From Ktedonobacteria bacterium brp13 (GTDB taxonomy: Bacteria > Chloroflexota > Ktedonobacteria > Ktedonobacterales > Ktedonobacteraceae): a stretch of 64,000 nt of DNA. Below the pieces are notes generated by a model. The model ran no database searches. It was not told where the DNA came from and saw only the letters and a program-made list of their open reading frames with translations. This document shows positions 37,264-46,773 of the stretch, in pieces (position 1 is the stretch's first letter; each line of letters opens with the position of its first letter). Position numbers and translations under genes: made by a program. Location of the stretch: NCBI GenBank assembly GCA_015099395.1, contig AP024096.1, positions 3,038,001 through 3,102,000 on the forward strand, in the 5' to 3' direction.

Positions 37264-38299
37264 GCACACCTCCTCCGGGGGTGGGTGTAGGCGTTGCCGT
37301 CGGCGTCGAAGTGGGCGTCGGCGTCGGCGTTGAGGTTGGTCCATTTGCCGTGTACACACGCACGTAGTCAACCAGCATGGAGGCCCCGGAGGCGGTCGCA
37401 GCGGTCGGGGTATTGTGACCGGCCACCCCGTTCGGGAAACCGCCACCCATTGCCAGATCAAAGATGATGAAGAATGCGTGATCCACCGCGTTAGCCCACG
37501 TGGTCGCATCGACCTGGTTGGCGCTCACGGTAAAGTAATTCACCCCATCCAGATACCAGCGAATCTGCTCAGGCGAGACGCTGCGGTCAACCTCTACCCG
37601 GTACGTATGGAATCCAGTCTGGCATCCAGAGCACGCGCGCTTCCCGCTGCCAATACCGGAATACTCGTTGCAGGGTCCGCCAGGAGCGACGCCGCAGTGC
37701 AGCGTCCCGTACACGGAACTCAGCCCGTTGACGTCCTCCAGGGTGTCGATCTCACCGTCTTTGGGCCAACTGTGATCCACCCGGTATGGTGCACCGAGCG
37801 ACCAGAAGGCTGGCCAGTACCCTTCGCCCGCGGCACCCGACACGTTGGGTTGCTGAATCGAAGCCTCCATGGCCAATATGCCTCCAGCCGGAACTCCGAA
37901 ATCCGAGCGCTGTGTCTCGATGCGCCCCGAGGTCCAGTTCCCGCTCGCATCGCGGATCGCTTTAATGACCAGGTGGCCCGCGCCGTCCTGATAGACGTTG
38001 TTTGTGCTGTTGGTCATCGTCTCGATCTCGCCTGTGCCAAAGCCGGTGCCGGTATCGTACAACCAGTTGGCCGTGTTGACCCCCGTCCCTGCTGGCCCAT
38101 TGAATTCATCGGAGAAGATCTGAGTCCAGGCGGCAGCAGCTCTGGTTTTCGACGTGCCGCTCTGCGGCACGAAACTAACGGCAGTCAGCAAGCCGAGTAC
38201 CAGTACGCCGATAGACGCCAGCATCGCCAGACGAACGTATGACCGTTTGTACTGAGATCGTGGAGTCGTGTCCTTGTCTCTGTTGGAAAACAGATGCAT
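36380..38299 (-). CDS. Secreted GH16 beta-glucanase (laminarinase-like) with two malectin-like domains
   Basis: A 639-residue enzyme. An N-terminal signal or anchor segment (LAMLASIGVLVLGLLTAVSF) is followed by the GH16 jelly roll: FSDEFNGPAGTG, GYWPAFWSLG, the catalytic run GEIDTLED with Glu, Asp and Glu in their usual spacing, and HTYRVEVDRS with WYLDGV. A Thr/Pro-rich linker and two malectin-like domains complete it. It probably cuts internal beta-1,3 or mixed beta-1,3/1,4 bonds. The ATG follows GGAAAGGA. Each of the three glucanase genes has its own spacer, so they are a cluster rather than a tight operon. Confidence 0.92.
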   Translation of the reverse strand: MHLFSNRDKDTTPRSQYKRSYVRLAMLASIGVLVLGLLTAVSFVPQSGTSKTRAAAAWTQIFSDEFNGPAGTGVNTANWLYDTGTGFGTGEIETMTNSTNNVYQDGAGHLVIKAIRDASGNWTSGRIETQRSDFGVPAGGILAMEASIQQPNVSGAAGEGYWPAFWSLGAPYRVDHSWPKDGEIDTLEDVNGLSSVYGTLHCGVAPGGPCNEYSGIGSGKRACSGCQTGFHTYRVEVDRSVSPEQIRWYLDGVNYFTVSANQVDATTWANAVDHAFFIIFDLAMGGGFPNGVAGHNTPTAATASGASMLVDYVRVYTANGPTSTPTPTPTSTPTATPTPTPGGGVQINAGGSAVAPFGADTDFSGGTAVSTANTITTSGVSNPAPQAVYQSNRYGTFSYAVPGLTAGASYTVRLHFAETYWTAAGQRIFNVGINGQQVLSNFDIVASAGAANKATVQQFTATADSSGKITIQFTSVKDNAQINGIEVIPATTTPATRINSGGPAVAPFAADSDFTGGATACSTNTINTSSVSNPAPQAVYQCNRYGTFSYAIPGLTAGKTYTVRLHFAETYWTAAGQRTFNVSINGQQVLSNFDIVAAAGAANKANVQQFTATADSTGKITIQFTSVKDNAQVNGIEII

Positions 38300-38850
38300 T
38301 GATCGTTTTTCCTTTCCGCTCTCTCAAAGAGAGCAGTACCTCTTTGACTCCCAACACCGCTATCGCGGCGATGGCTACGCTGTCAGGGAGTCGGCATAAG
38401 GCGGGTTGGTTACTGGATACGGGGATGATGGTGTGTGGAGAGCATATATGGACTGAGAATATGAGCCGACACTGCGCTGTGGATTAACAGATGGTGGCTC
38501 AGGGTCCGTAAGACCATAACTTTTGAAGCCCTGGTCAGTCGCGCGATATTCTGAAGACTCAGCGTTCTTTGTATTCCCATGTTCCTGCTTCCTTGCAACG
38601 AACGGGGCAACCAGTAGGCACTTCCCTACCATACGAGGTTTCCAGCATGGATAGGGGGCATGTCGTCACTCTGATTGCCGATACTTTTCGAAATCAATAT
38701 CGGATCCGATATTACAAATATACTGAATTTCCTCTTGTTTGTCAAGGTTACTGTAAATCCCATTCTGGGTCTTTCCACGGGTTACGCAACGAGATGCACG
38801 CTCAGAAGAATAGATAGCGGCATGATGCAGACGAGCAATCTGAGGAAAAC
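38300..38850. other. Intergenic upstream of GH16
   Basis: Holds the GH16 promoter region. Short inverted repeats are present, for example GCTCTCT with AGAGAGC near 38319-38335. One copy of the CCACGGG...GCAACGAGAT repeat lies at 38774-38795. No convincing gene. Confidence 0.4.
38774..38795 (+). repeat. Dispersed repeat core, single copy
   Basis: TCCACGGGTTACGCAACGAG, then ATG, followed by CACGCTCAGAAGAATA. It matches the core shared with 4661, 48610, 49898 and 50055, with two changes. No inverted partner was found nearby. Confidence 0.5.
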
Positions 38851-38897
38851 AAAAAAGAGAGAGGAGCAAGGGTGATGACTCTTGCCCCTCTCTCTTT
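38851..38897 (-). terminator. Rho-independent terminator of the peptide transporter operon
   Basis: On the minus strand AAAGAGAGAGG and GCAAG pair with CTTGC and CCTCTCTCTTT, and the stem runs straight into TTTTTTGTTTT. It ends about 40 bases after the last permease gene. Confidence 0.85.
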
Positions 38898-38938
38898 GGC
38901 AACAACCACACTGGTTAAGAATTTCTTTTACCGAGAAG

Positions 38939-39850
38939 TCAGTGGTTGGCTTCATGAGACGAACGCGGATCAAGATAATCACGTACGGCATCCCCAAACA
39001 CGTTAAGGCTTACCAGAACAATAATAATCGCAAGCGCCGGACCTACCATCATCCAGGGATCACTGCGGATATACTGTTGAGCATCATTGATCATGGTTCC
39101 CCACTCGGGCGTAGGTGGTTGTGTCCCTAAACCAAGGAAACTGAGGATCGATTCATCAAGGATTGCCAGCGAAATAGATACTGTCGCTTGCACCAGCAAT
39201 GGACTAAAAATGTTCGGGAAAACGTGTCGTAACAAAATCTTCCATGTTAGTGTACCACTGACACGACTGGCGGTCACATAATCTTGTTCCGAGATTAATA
39301 GTGTTTGCCCGCGTGCCAGGCGAGTATAGATCGGAACACGTACCACGGCCAGCGCGATAGCCAGATTAATGATACTGGGACCTAACGCCGCGACGAGCGC
39401 CAGAGCCAGCACGATGGATGGAAATGATAAAAGTGCATCCACCACCATCGTAATAACCTGATCCACCCAACCTTTACTATAGGCTCCAATGATACCTAGA
39501 ATGGTGCCTACTATACCACCCATGAGAATCGTCACGACGCCTACGGAAAGCGAAACACGGGTTCCATAAATAATACGACTGAGCTGATCTCTTCCCAGCG
39601 CATCCGTCCCCAGGGGATGTGCGAGACTTGGCCCCTGAGCAGCGACGGCAGGGTGATAGAGGATTGGTGAATAAGGGCTTATCAGCGGGGCAAAGATAGC
39701 GGCCAACACAAATATGAGCACGATGACCCCACACCACCAACGCGGATCGCTACGAAATACATGCACCATTTTCATAAATCTTATTGCACGTTTAGTAGAA
39801 CTTCCCGCCTGAACAGAAGAACCCTTCCTATCAATATTTGTCGATGCCAT
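38939..39850 (-). CDS. Oligopeptide ABC transporter permease (DppC/OppC family)
   Basis: About 303 residues, six membrane helices after a polar N-terminus. I chose the second ATG (39850), 6 bases after CAGGAG, over the one at 39856. The permease signature for the ATPase contact, with GSTGTILG-like and AALGPSIINLAIALAVVRVP regions, is typical, as is the N-terminal extension and LGTDALGRDQLSRIIYGTRV seen in DppC proteins. It forms the channel with the neighbouring DppB-like protein. It lies 66 bases downstream of it. Confidence 0.9.
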   Translation of the reverse strand: MASTNIDRKGSSVQAGSSTKRAIRFMKMVHVFRSDPRWWCGVIVLIFVLAAIFAPLISPYSPILYHPAVAAQGPSLAHPLGTDALGRDQLSRIIYGTRVSLSVGVVTILMGGIVGTILGIIGAYSKGWVDQVITMVVDALLSFPSIVLALALVAALGPSIINLAIALAVVRVPIYTRLARGQTLLISEQDYVTASRVSGTLTWKILLRHVFPNIFSPLLVQATVSISLAILDESILSFLGLGTQPPTPEWGTMINDAQQYIRSDPWMMVGPALAIIIVLVSLNVFGDAVRDYLDPRSSHEANH

Positions 39851-39916
39851 ACTCATCTCCTGAAATTATACAATCACAGCTATTGCGCTTAAATTATTAA
39901 GGCTCACTTTTATACA

Positions 39917-40858
39917 TCAAAAACGAATTTGAGGATTGAGCAAGGCATACAAAACGTCTACGACCAGATTAGTGGTCATATATGTAAATGCCGAAAAGAG
40001 CACAACTCCCTGGACCACGGGATAGTCTTTCGAAAGAATGCTGTTGACTGCCAATTGTCCAATACCGGGCCACAGAAAAATCGTTTCGACCACAAATGTG
40101 CCTCCCAGGATCGCTCCAAATTGTAAACCCACGATCGTCAGCACCGGAATGATGGCATTGCGTAATGCATGCGTATACTCAATGCGACGTTCGCTCAAAC
40201 CCTTTGCGCGTGCCGTCCGCACGTAATCCTGGTTCAGCACATCAACCATGCTGGCACGAATCTGTCGCATATTTACAGCCACCGATCCCGCGCTCAACGT
40301 GATCATAGGTAAGACGAGATCCTGCAGATTAGCTAATGGATTCACATCTAACGGCACGTAGCCACCCGGAGGAAAAAGTCGCATACTCACCGAGAAAAAG
40401 AGCAGTAATAGCAGACCTAACACAAAACTAGGAATAGCTGTACCCAACAAGCTAACAATATTGACAAGCCAGTCTATCCAGCTATTGCGATGTGTTGCTG
40501 AGTAAATACCAAGCGGAAAGGCCAGAAGCAGTGAAAGCAAGAGAGAAGCGACACCCAGCTCCACAGTCACAGGCAGCCGTTGCCAGATCGCTTCTTGTAC
40601 CGGCTGCTGCATTTGAATGGACTGACCCAGATTTCCCTGCAGAACCTGCAAGAGCCAGAGCCCAAACTGTACAGGAAGCGGTTTGTCCAGCCCGAGTTGC
40701 TGACGTAACAACGCGATAGTCTGAGGAGTTGCCGACTCACCTAATAATATCTGTGCAGGATCACCAGGTACCAGGTGGATAGTCATAAATGTCAGGAAGC
40801 TGACAATGAATGCAACAGGGATAAAAAAGAGGAGTCTCCGTACAATATAACGAACCAC
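39917..40858 (-). CDS. Oligopeptide ABC transporter permease (DppB/OppB family)
   Basis: About 313 residues with six membrane helices. The GTG at 40858 (VVRYIVRRLLFFIPVAF) has AAGGAG 7 bases before, so it is preferred over a TTG at 40882. Characteristic regions: TFMTIHLVPGDPAQILLGE and, near the end, the ATPase-contact loop RTARAKGLSERRIEYTHALR. It lies 138 bases downstream of the binding protein gene in the same direction. No ATPase genes (DppD, DppF) are in the cluster, so they must come from elsewhere. Confidence 0.92.
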   Translation of the reverse strand: MVRYIVRRLLFFIPVAFIVSFLTFMTIHLVPGDPAQILLGESATPQTIALLRQQLGLDKPLPVQFGLWLLQVLQGNLGQSIQMQQPVQEAIWQRLPVTVELGVASLLLSLLLAFPLGIYSATHRNSWIDWLVNIVSLLGTAIPSFVLGLLLLLFFSVSMRLFPPGGYVPLDVNPLANLQDLVLPMITLSAGSVAVNMRQIRASMVDVLNQDYVRTARAKGLSERRIEYTHALRNAIIPVLTIVGLQFGAILGGTFVVETIFLWPGIGQLAVNSILSKDYPVVQGVVLFSAFTYMTTNLVVDVLYALLNPQIRF

Positions 40859-40996
40859 AAATGTGCTCCTTCCAGAGATCAATAGATGAGAGAGACGGAC
40901 GCATCGCTTCCGCCTCTCTCATCTTACTATGGTCTGAACAACGGGAACAGCAAGTGATAGACCTTAAAATCCACTGAACCCCCGGCCAACAAAGTG

Positions 40997-42592
40997 CTAG
41001 GAGCCGAGATAGACATTTGTAAAGGTCATCATGCCCGATGGCAGCAAAGTAAAGTTCTTTACGGCTGTCGTTATCGCTTCCTGTGATACGCCATGATAGA
41101 AGAAGACATAAGGAGCATTTTGCATAATGAGCTGCTCCGCTTTCTGATAATCGGCAGTACGTGCTGGCAGTGCCTGGTCAACGCGGGCCTGATCAAGCAG
41201 AGAATCTACCTGCGGATTTGAAAACTGCATATCATTATTGCTACCGCCTGTATGGAAGTATGTATACATATTTCCATCTGGATCAGGTCGTCCACTCCAG
41301 TTCAGTAACAGGGCCTGGAAGTTATGCGCTGTGCCGTCGCTCAGCAGAGCGGCAAAAGTTTCCTGCTTGATATTGACAGTAATACCGGCAGGCTGGAGTT
41401 CCGACTGAAGATACTGAGCGAGCAGTGTAGTCAGAGGAGATCCACTCGCAATGATCAGATTAAAGGAAATCCCATTGGGGTGACCGCCCTGGGCCAGCAG
41501 TTTCTTGGCCTGACTCACATTGTAGCTATAGGGAGCAAATTGACTATTGAACGCCCAACTTGTCGGTGCAATCGGCCCTTGAGCAAGTACACCAAGCCCC
41601 TTCAGCACGCTTGTAAGGATCTCCGGACGGTTGACGCCCCATTCAATCGCCTGTCGGACATAAAGGTTGTCGAATGGTGCCGCCTTCGTATTCATCTCCA
41701 TACCATAAAAGCTTAAGGCTGGAATCTGCTTGTAAACAAGGCTGGGATTGGCTTGCGCATTTGTCACATCATTGGGATCGACCGAATCAGCAACGTTAAT
41801 GGTGCCTGTTTGCAGATTTGAGTACTCAACAGTGCCATTCGTAAATGGATGGTAAACAATGGAGTTCAAATACGGTAACGTCTGGCCCTGGCTATCCTTC
41901 TGCCAGTAGTTAGGATTGCGCTTGAGTGTGAGATGATCACCCTTCAGCCACGTGCTAAATATAAACGGGCCGGTGCCTGCGTTTACCGGGCTATTCGCCA
42001 GACTCGCTCCCAGTTTCTGCACCGCCGTTGGCGATAATATCATGCCAGCGCGATCGGACAACGTTGCCAGGAGCGGAGAAAATGGTTTTTTGAGATTGAA
42101 GACCACATGCAAAGCATCCTGCGCTACGACAGATTTGACTGCAGACAACTCACTAGCGCGAAAAGACAACGGAGTATTTAGATATCGGTTGATATTAAAG
42201 ACAACCGCAGCGGCATTGAACGGCGTGCCATCTTGAAAATTGATACCAGCGTGCAGTGTAAATATCAGTTGGGTTGGCGTTTTATATGTCCATGATGTTG
42301 CGAGATCTGGCACAACATCATTTTGCGCATTAACTTGCACCAATGTATCGTATATATTATACATGACCTGACGATCGTATAATGCAGAGGATTTCATTGG
42401 ATCAAGTGTAACGACATCAGATTGCAGACCGACATTAAGGGTTCCACCCACCTTGGATTGCGGAGTTTGTGAAGTGGTGCTACCGCATGCGGATAACACA
42501 CATAGCAGGGAAAGGAAGAGGATTGCGATTTTGATCGGTAATGTGTTTGAGCGAACATTACCAACGGTATGTCCAAAGACGGTATACGTCAT
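40997..42592 (-). CDS. Peptide-type ABC transporter substrate-binding lipoprotein (SBP family 5)
   Basis: A 531-residue extracytoplasmic binding protein. The N-terminus has a hydrophobic core and lipobox LSAC, with Cys36 as the lipid-anchored residue. GGTLNVGLQSDVVTLDPMKS opens the SBP_5 fold and a later RQAIEWGVNRPEILTSVLKG fits family 5. GGAGG precedes the ATG. It delivers peptides, glutathione-like compounds or other small solutes to the permease pair; the divergent gamma-glutamyltransferase suggests gamma-glutamyl peptides, which is inference. Confidence 0.92.
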   Translation of the reverse strand: MTYTVFGHTVGNVRSNTLPIKIAILFLSLLCVLSACGSTTSQTPQSKVGGTLNVGLQSDVVTLDPMKSSALYDRQVMYNIYDTLVQVNAQNDVVPDLATSWTYKTPTQLIFTLHAGINFQDGTPFNAAAVVFNINRYLNTPLSFRASELSAVKSVVAQDALHVVFNLKKPFSPLLATLSDRAGMILSPTAVQKLGASLANSPVNAGTGPFIFSTWLKGDHLTLKRNPNYWQKDSQGQTLPYLNSIVYHPFTNGTVEYSNLQTGTINVADSVDPNDVTNAQANPSLVYKQIPALSFYGMEMNTKAAPFDNLYVRQAIEWGVNRPEILTSVLKGLGVLAQGPIAPTSWAFNSQFAPYSYNVSQAKKLLAQGGHPNGISFNLIIASGSPLTTLLAQYLQSELQPAGITVNIKQETFAALLSDGTAHNFQALLLNWSGRPDPDGNMYTYFHTGGSNNDMQFSNPQVDSLLDQARVDQALPARTADYQKAEQLIMQNAPYVFFYHGVSQEAITTAVKNFTLLPSGMMTFTNVYLGS

Positions 42593-43091
42593 TGCGAACC
42601 TCCATCATTAGCAGGAAGTGTTCATCCTGATAGAGATAATTAAATCAATTAAGCAGGAGGATGGTTACAGATCTGGTAAAAATGATAGATTACAGTATTC
42701 ACTTATTTCAAAGTAATACTGTGGATATTTACCACTGTACATTGTTCATATAGATCTGTCAAGATATTTGTCATTTCAAATTTTTCATGTGATTAAGCTT
42801 GTATGTATATTAAATACAATCAATAATTGTTGTAGCAGGCGTGGTAAGCTCAGCGGGCCTGTCAGGCTCTTTGGCACCTTATTGATATGGCTATCACAGC
42901 CAGCATCATCGTAGCATCTTTTACATTATAATAATTTATCATGCTACTATTTTTATGAAGAATACTGTCTTGTTACACAGATTTATTATGTATAATATAC
43001 TTAGTTAGTATAAGAACCTGGTTCCACTTCTAGTTTCTAAACATAACTTTGTTTATTTTGTAGAGGAAAGCTCTACAGAATTGGAGAAACC
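42593..43091. other. Divergent promoter region
   Basis: About 500 AT-rich bases between the binding-protein gene and the gamma-glutamyltransferase gene. It contains a candidate plus-strand promoter at 42970-42996. No gene. Confidence 0.5.
42970..42996 (+). promoter_or_regulatory. Candidate promoter of gamma-glutamyltransferase gene
   Basis: TTGTTA and a perfect TATAAT are 15 bases apart, a short spacing, about 95 bases before the ATG. Confidence 0.4.
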
Positions 43092-44696
43092 ATGACGACA
43101 CTATTTACCCAACATCGCCCCGTCACATTAGCTCGTCGCGGAATTGTAGCCGCTCCCCATTATCTGGCAGCCGAGGCCGGGTTGGAAATGTTGAAAGCGG
43201 GTGGAAATGCGATTGATGCTGCAATCGCAACCAGTGCTATGCTGCAAGTTGTCTATCCTTTTGTCTGTGGCCTGGGTGGTGATACATTTATGCTCATCTA
43301 TGATGCCAGGAGCGGTTCGTTACATGGACTGAATGGAAGTGGGCGGTCTGCACAAACAGCCACCATTGAGCGTTATCATGAATTGGGCTACACGACGATG
43401 CCACAATTTGGGGTGCACTCGGTTACTGTGCCAGGTTGCGCGAGCGGTTGGGGCGCGGCGGCACAGCGTTTTGGTCGTTTGGACTTTGCGCAAACTCTTG
43501 CCCCAGCCATTTCGTATGCGGAAGAAGGTTTCGCCGTTGGACCTGGATTACACAATGCATTAAACATAGTTAGTAAACGCCCAGGGACCCATCGTTCCTG
43601 GCATACGCACTTCCTTCCCGAGACTACTGTGCCAGAGGTCGGTTCGGTCATGCGCTTCCCGACTCTCGCCCGTACACTGCGTACTATCGCCAAAGAGGGC
43701 ATTGATACGTTCTATACAGGCTCGATCGCCGAGCAAATTGCCACCTTCTTCGCCAAAGAAGGTGGGCTGATAACGCGAGAGGATCTAGCATCCCACCGGA
43801 GCGACTGGGTCACGCCATTAAGCGTGCCGTTTGGTGATCTCCAAATATATGAAATGCCTCCCAATACCCAGGGAGTGACCGCCCTGCAAATGCTGGGTAT
43901 CCTTGATCGCCTGCCACTTGGTGCTGATCCACTGGCTACCGCCACCATTCATCCTGCCGTCGAAGCCAAAAAGCTTGCCTTCGAGGATCGAGCCGCATAC
44001 TTGACCGATCCAGCCCACATGCACATTAGCCCGGAGGCACTGATCGCCCCTGATTATCTCACGCAGCGTAGTAAACTTGTTGATCTCACAAGAGCGCAGG
44101 TATCTGTCGCGCCTGGCGGCTTCATGGGTGACACCGTTTATATGTGTACGGCGGACCGTGAAGGCAACGTTGTCTCACTGATTCAAAGTAACTATCAGGG
44201 CTTTGGTAGCGGTGTTGTGGTCGATGATACAGGCATTGTGCTCCAAAATCGTGGCGCTTATTTTTCGCTTGATCCAAACGCTACCAACGCACTAGCGCCC
44301 GCGAAACGCACACTACACACATTGATCCCATCCATGGCATTCCGCAACGGTCGGCCAGCGATGGTCTTTGGCACCATGGGCGGTGATGGTCAAGCGCAGA
44401 CGCACCTGCAAGTCTATACAGCCACAGCCCGTTTTGGCTTGAATATACAGCAAGCGATCGAGATGCCACGCTGGGTACATGGTGCCTCAGACGATGGTGA
44501 AGAGACACTGCTCGTAGAGAACCGCATCCCAGGTGAGACGCTCAATGAATTACGCCAACTCGGTCATGTGATACAAGAAGGAAATGCATGGCTCACAACG
44601 ATGGGATATGCCCAGGGCATTATCTTTGATCCCATCAATGGTGTTATGCATGGTGGCTCCGACCCTCGTGCCGAGGGCATCGCGGCCGGCTGGTAG
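43092..44696 (+). CDS. Gamma-glutamyltransferase family protein
   Basis: A 534-residue enzyme of the Ntn-hydrolase gamma-glutamyltransferase family, which removes or transfers gamma-glutamyl groups after self-cleavage. The large-subunit start has AAEAGLEMLKAGGNAIDAAI and LGGDTFMLIYD. The autoprocessing site is before the Thr in FMGDTVYMCTAD (about 44125-44160), followed by the substrate-binding small subunit with FGSG and GTMGGDGQAQTH. There is no signal peptide, so it is cytosolic, which fits the YwrD-like branch. It is divergent from a peptide ABC transporter and probably processes what that imports. Confidence 0.92.
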   Translation: MTTLFTQHRPVTLARRGIVAAPHYLAAEAGLEMLKAGGNAIDAAIATSAMLQVVYPFVCGLGGDTFMLIYDARSGSLHGLNGSGRSAQTATIERYHELGYTTMPQFGVHSVTVPGCASGWGAAAQRFGRLDFAQTLAPAISYAEEGFAVGPGLHNALNIVSKRPGTHRSWHTHFLPETTVPEVGSVMRFPTLARTLRTIAKEGIDTFYTGSIAEQIATFFAKEGGLITREDLASHRSDWVTPLSVPFGDLQIYEMPPNTQGVTALQMLGILDRLPLGADPLATATIHPAVEAKKLAFEDRAAYLTDPAHMHISPEALIAPDYLTQRSKLVDLTRAQVSVAPGGFMGDTVYMCTADREGNVVSLIQSNYQGFGSGVVVDDTGIVLQNRGAYFSLDPNATNALAPAKRTLHTLIPSMAFRNGRPAMVFGTMGGDGQAQTHLQVYTATARFGLNIQQAIEMPRWVHGASDDGEETLLVENRIPGETLNELRQLGHVIQEGNAWLTTMGYAQGIIFDPINGVMHGGSDPRAEGIAAGW

Positions 44697-44785
44697 CCCA
44701 TCCCGGCTGTGTCCAAAGCAGAAGCATCCATTTTTGAGAACAGATGTGCGAAGTAGCCACCACTGCCCTTACATGTTCGTTTGAT

Positions 44786-45442
44786 TCACAGCTGATGATT
44801 CACAGGCTGACCGTTGTTATCGGTTTGCCAGGACTGCGATTGAAATTTCAGGAAGATTGCAGTCCATTGCTGGGTGGAGGCCAGGTAGATCAGCAACGCG
44901 CCGTCCTGCCAGGTTCCATTTTCAGAGGCATACGCTGCATCCTCATCGCCTTGATTCATATGAATATCGTGGATACCGTTATCCGGGACAAAACCAAAGG
45001 GCCGATCAGGGGTATTTGTCTCGGGCCAGCGCTGACCAAAGGCACAAAGAAAGGCATTTGGATCGGCGATAGCCTGTTGAATCTGCACATCCAGCAACTG
45101 ACTCAACTGGCTCTCTGTCGCGATGGCAAAGAGTTGATCCACTTGATCGAGCGGGAAAAGGCCTGAGCGGATATAGTCCAGCGCGAGCCCACCGGACTGA
45201 CTGGTAAGCGCGGTATAGGTGGATGGCAGGGTATGTAATTGATCCGTTATGGCATGCTGGAAATTTTGCACAATAGCATATTGGAGATTGGCTGGCTGAT
45301 CCTGCGACTGCACATTGACCGCCAGGCGAAACTTCGTCTCATTCTCATCAGCTACCAGTATCTGGTAATGCGGGTTTGAAACGCGTGCGTTGACACCCTG
45401 TTGCGGACGCGCTTTCAAAACACCATAATCTTGTATCGGCAC
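44786..45442 (-). CDS. DUF2278 family protein
   Basis: About 218 residues from the GTG at 45442, which has AGGAAA before it and gives VPIQDYGVLKARP, the normal family start. Family marks follow: RVSNPHYQILV, FRLAVNVQSQD, LDYIRSGLF, GFVPDNGIHDIHMNQGDED and WTAIFLKFQSQSW. Bacterial members include YukJ. The HDIHMNQG run is highly conserved, but the biochemical role is unknown. It converges on the gamma-glutamyltransferase gene and is flanked upstream by a transposon remnant. Confidence 0.85.
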   Translation of the reverse strand: MPIQDYGVLKARPQQGVNARVSNPHYQILVADENETKFRLAVNVQSQDQPANLQYAIVQNFQHAITDQLHTLPSTYTALTSQSGGLALDYIRSGLFPLDQVDQLFAIATESQLSQLLDVQIQQAIADPNAFLCAFGQRWPETNTPDRPFGFVPDNGIHDIHMNQGDEDAAYASENGTWQDGALLIYLASTQQWTAIFLKFQSQSWQTDNNGQPVNHQL

Positions 45443-45584
45443 GAAATATTTCCTGCTTTCTAAATTGTGGTAAAACGTGTTTAGCACAATGTTCGTTGCT
45501 GCATGAGGGTCGGACAGGAAGTCTCCATCACTTCTACGCTGCTTTCATCACACAACGGATCATATTCTGCGGTCAATATTAGAG
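45443..45584. other. Upstream region of DUF2278 gene
   Basis: Short spacer on the promoter side of DUF2278; no gene seen. Confidence 0.3.
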
Positions 45585-45960
45585 CCGGTGGAAGACTGCG
45601 TGACACTCCTGTCCCCTAAAGGGTGACAGGCTTCTCAGCATCATCCGGGCGGTAGCCTGTTTCCGAAGAAACCACGTCTGCAACGTGTGGTTGAAGCCCT
45701 GACTGACTGAGACAACAGGGAGGCGTGTCTGCCCTACTACTACTTCCCTGGACAAGCCAGGTGACGTAGATACGTTGGTGCAACAAGTCTCTGCCTTGAT
45801 CCTGCGCCAACACAGGAGGCAATAGGTGAGCAAACGAAATACTCCACTGCCGTCTCTCTGGAAGGAGCAGGCCAACGGGCTTGTACCGTACCTACGAGCG
45901 CGACCAAGACGGTTATTCGTTTCTAGCTCTTTCGGGTAGTATAGCACAGAACAAGGAAAA
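45585..45960 (-). mobile_element. IS200/IS605-like remnant without transposase
   Basis: On the minus strand the 3' part reads GATGATGCTGAGAAGCCTGT and then a small hairpin built on CCTGTC/GACAGG and CCC/GGG (45609-45630) before GAGTGTCAC. This resembles the right end and guide-RNA region of IS605-type elements. Another hairpin (AACCAC.../GTGGTT) lies at about 45671-45694. Neither tnpA nor tnpB is recognisable, so this would be an internally deleted element. It separates DUF2278 from a truncated hydrolase gene. The family call rests on pattern memory only. Confidence 0.42.
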
Positions 45961-46019
45961 AGAAAAGGAAGCGGATCGCTTTCATCCCACCCCCTCAAAC
46001 GGGATAGGACTTCCCGCTC

Positions 46020-46773
46020 CCATCGTTAAATCGTCCGCCAACAGAGGCGAAACGTGGGGATCTTTGAGATCGGCTGGCTGCTGGATATACAAATCGCGAA
46101 AGTAGTCCATTGTCTGACGATTCAGAACCGGAGTATCATCATAGAGCTGTTTAGAAAGGAAGCCCTCGCCAAAGTCCACCGCCGGATAAATCAACACCTG
46201 GCATGCAATCTACGGGCCTGCTAACTCGCGTGACATTAAACTGACGACTGCTGCCAGATTTCCACCGGCACTATCGCCCATCACGATTAATTTGTCCGGG
46301 GATGCACCCAGGTCAGCCGAATGTTCCGCCACCCAACACGTTGCATCATAAGCATCTTCCACCGCCGCCGGATATGTATGTTCCGGCGCAAGACGATAGT
46401 CCACCGATACAACCAGCGCCCCATTTTCTACGGCAACACGTCGGCAGATTGCATCATGGCCGTTGAGCCCACCTATTGCCCAGCCACCACCATGAAAAAA
46501 GACGACGACTGGCAGGTTTGCAGCCTTTATTGGGCGATAAATCCGCACGGGAATAGGGCTTTGTCGTCCGGGAATCGACCGATCTTCGATGTCGGCAATT
46601 CGAATGTGCCGGAACAGTACGTTGGACAGCACCTTAGAGTCAGAACCAGATCGAACTTTTTGAATATCGGCATCAGCTATCGATGGGCTACGACTCATCA
46701 ACCAGAAGAGCAGCTTCATCTTCCAGTCAAGTTTATATTTGGCATTATTGAGATACTCTGAAGTCAGCGACAT
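46020..46773 (-). pseudogene. Alpha/beta hydrolase (HSL-type esterase), interrupted and truncated
   Basis: From the ATG at 46773 (GAGAGGAAG before it) the protein reads as a hormone-sensitive-lipase-type esterase: VVVFFHGGGWAIGG, VSVDYRLAPEHTYPAA and the nucleophile elbow VMGDSAGGNLAA. An in-frame TAG at 46210-46212 ends it after RELAGP. The same frame then continues with the expected QVLIYPAVDFGEGFLS... SPLLADDL and diverges near 46030. The region with the catalytic Asp and His is missing. So there is one nonsense change plus a lost 3' end, next to a transposon remnant. Confidence 0.85.

Noticed and set aside
37415..38242. 275-codon plus-strand frame
   Set aside because: Antisense of the GH16 catalytic domain, with no recognisable protein features.
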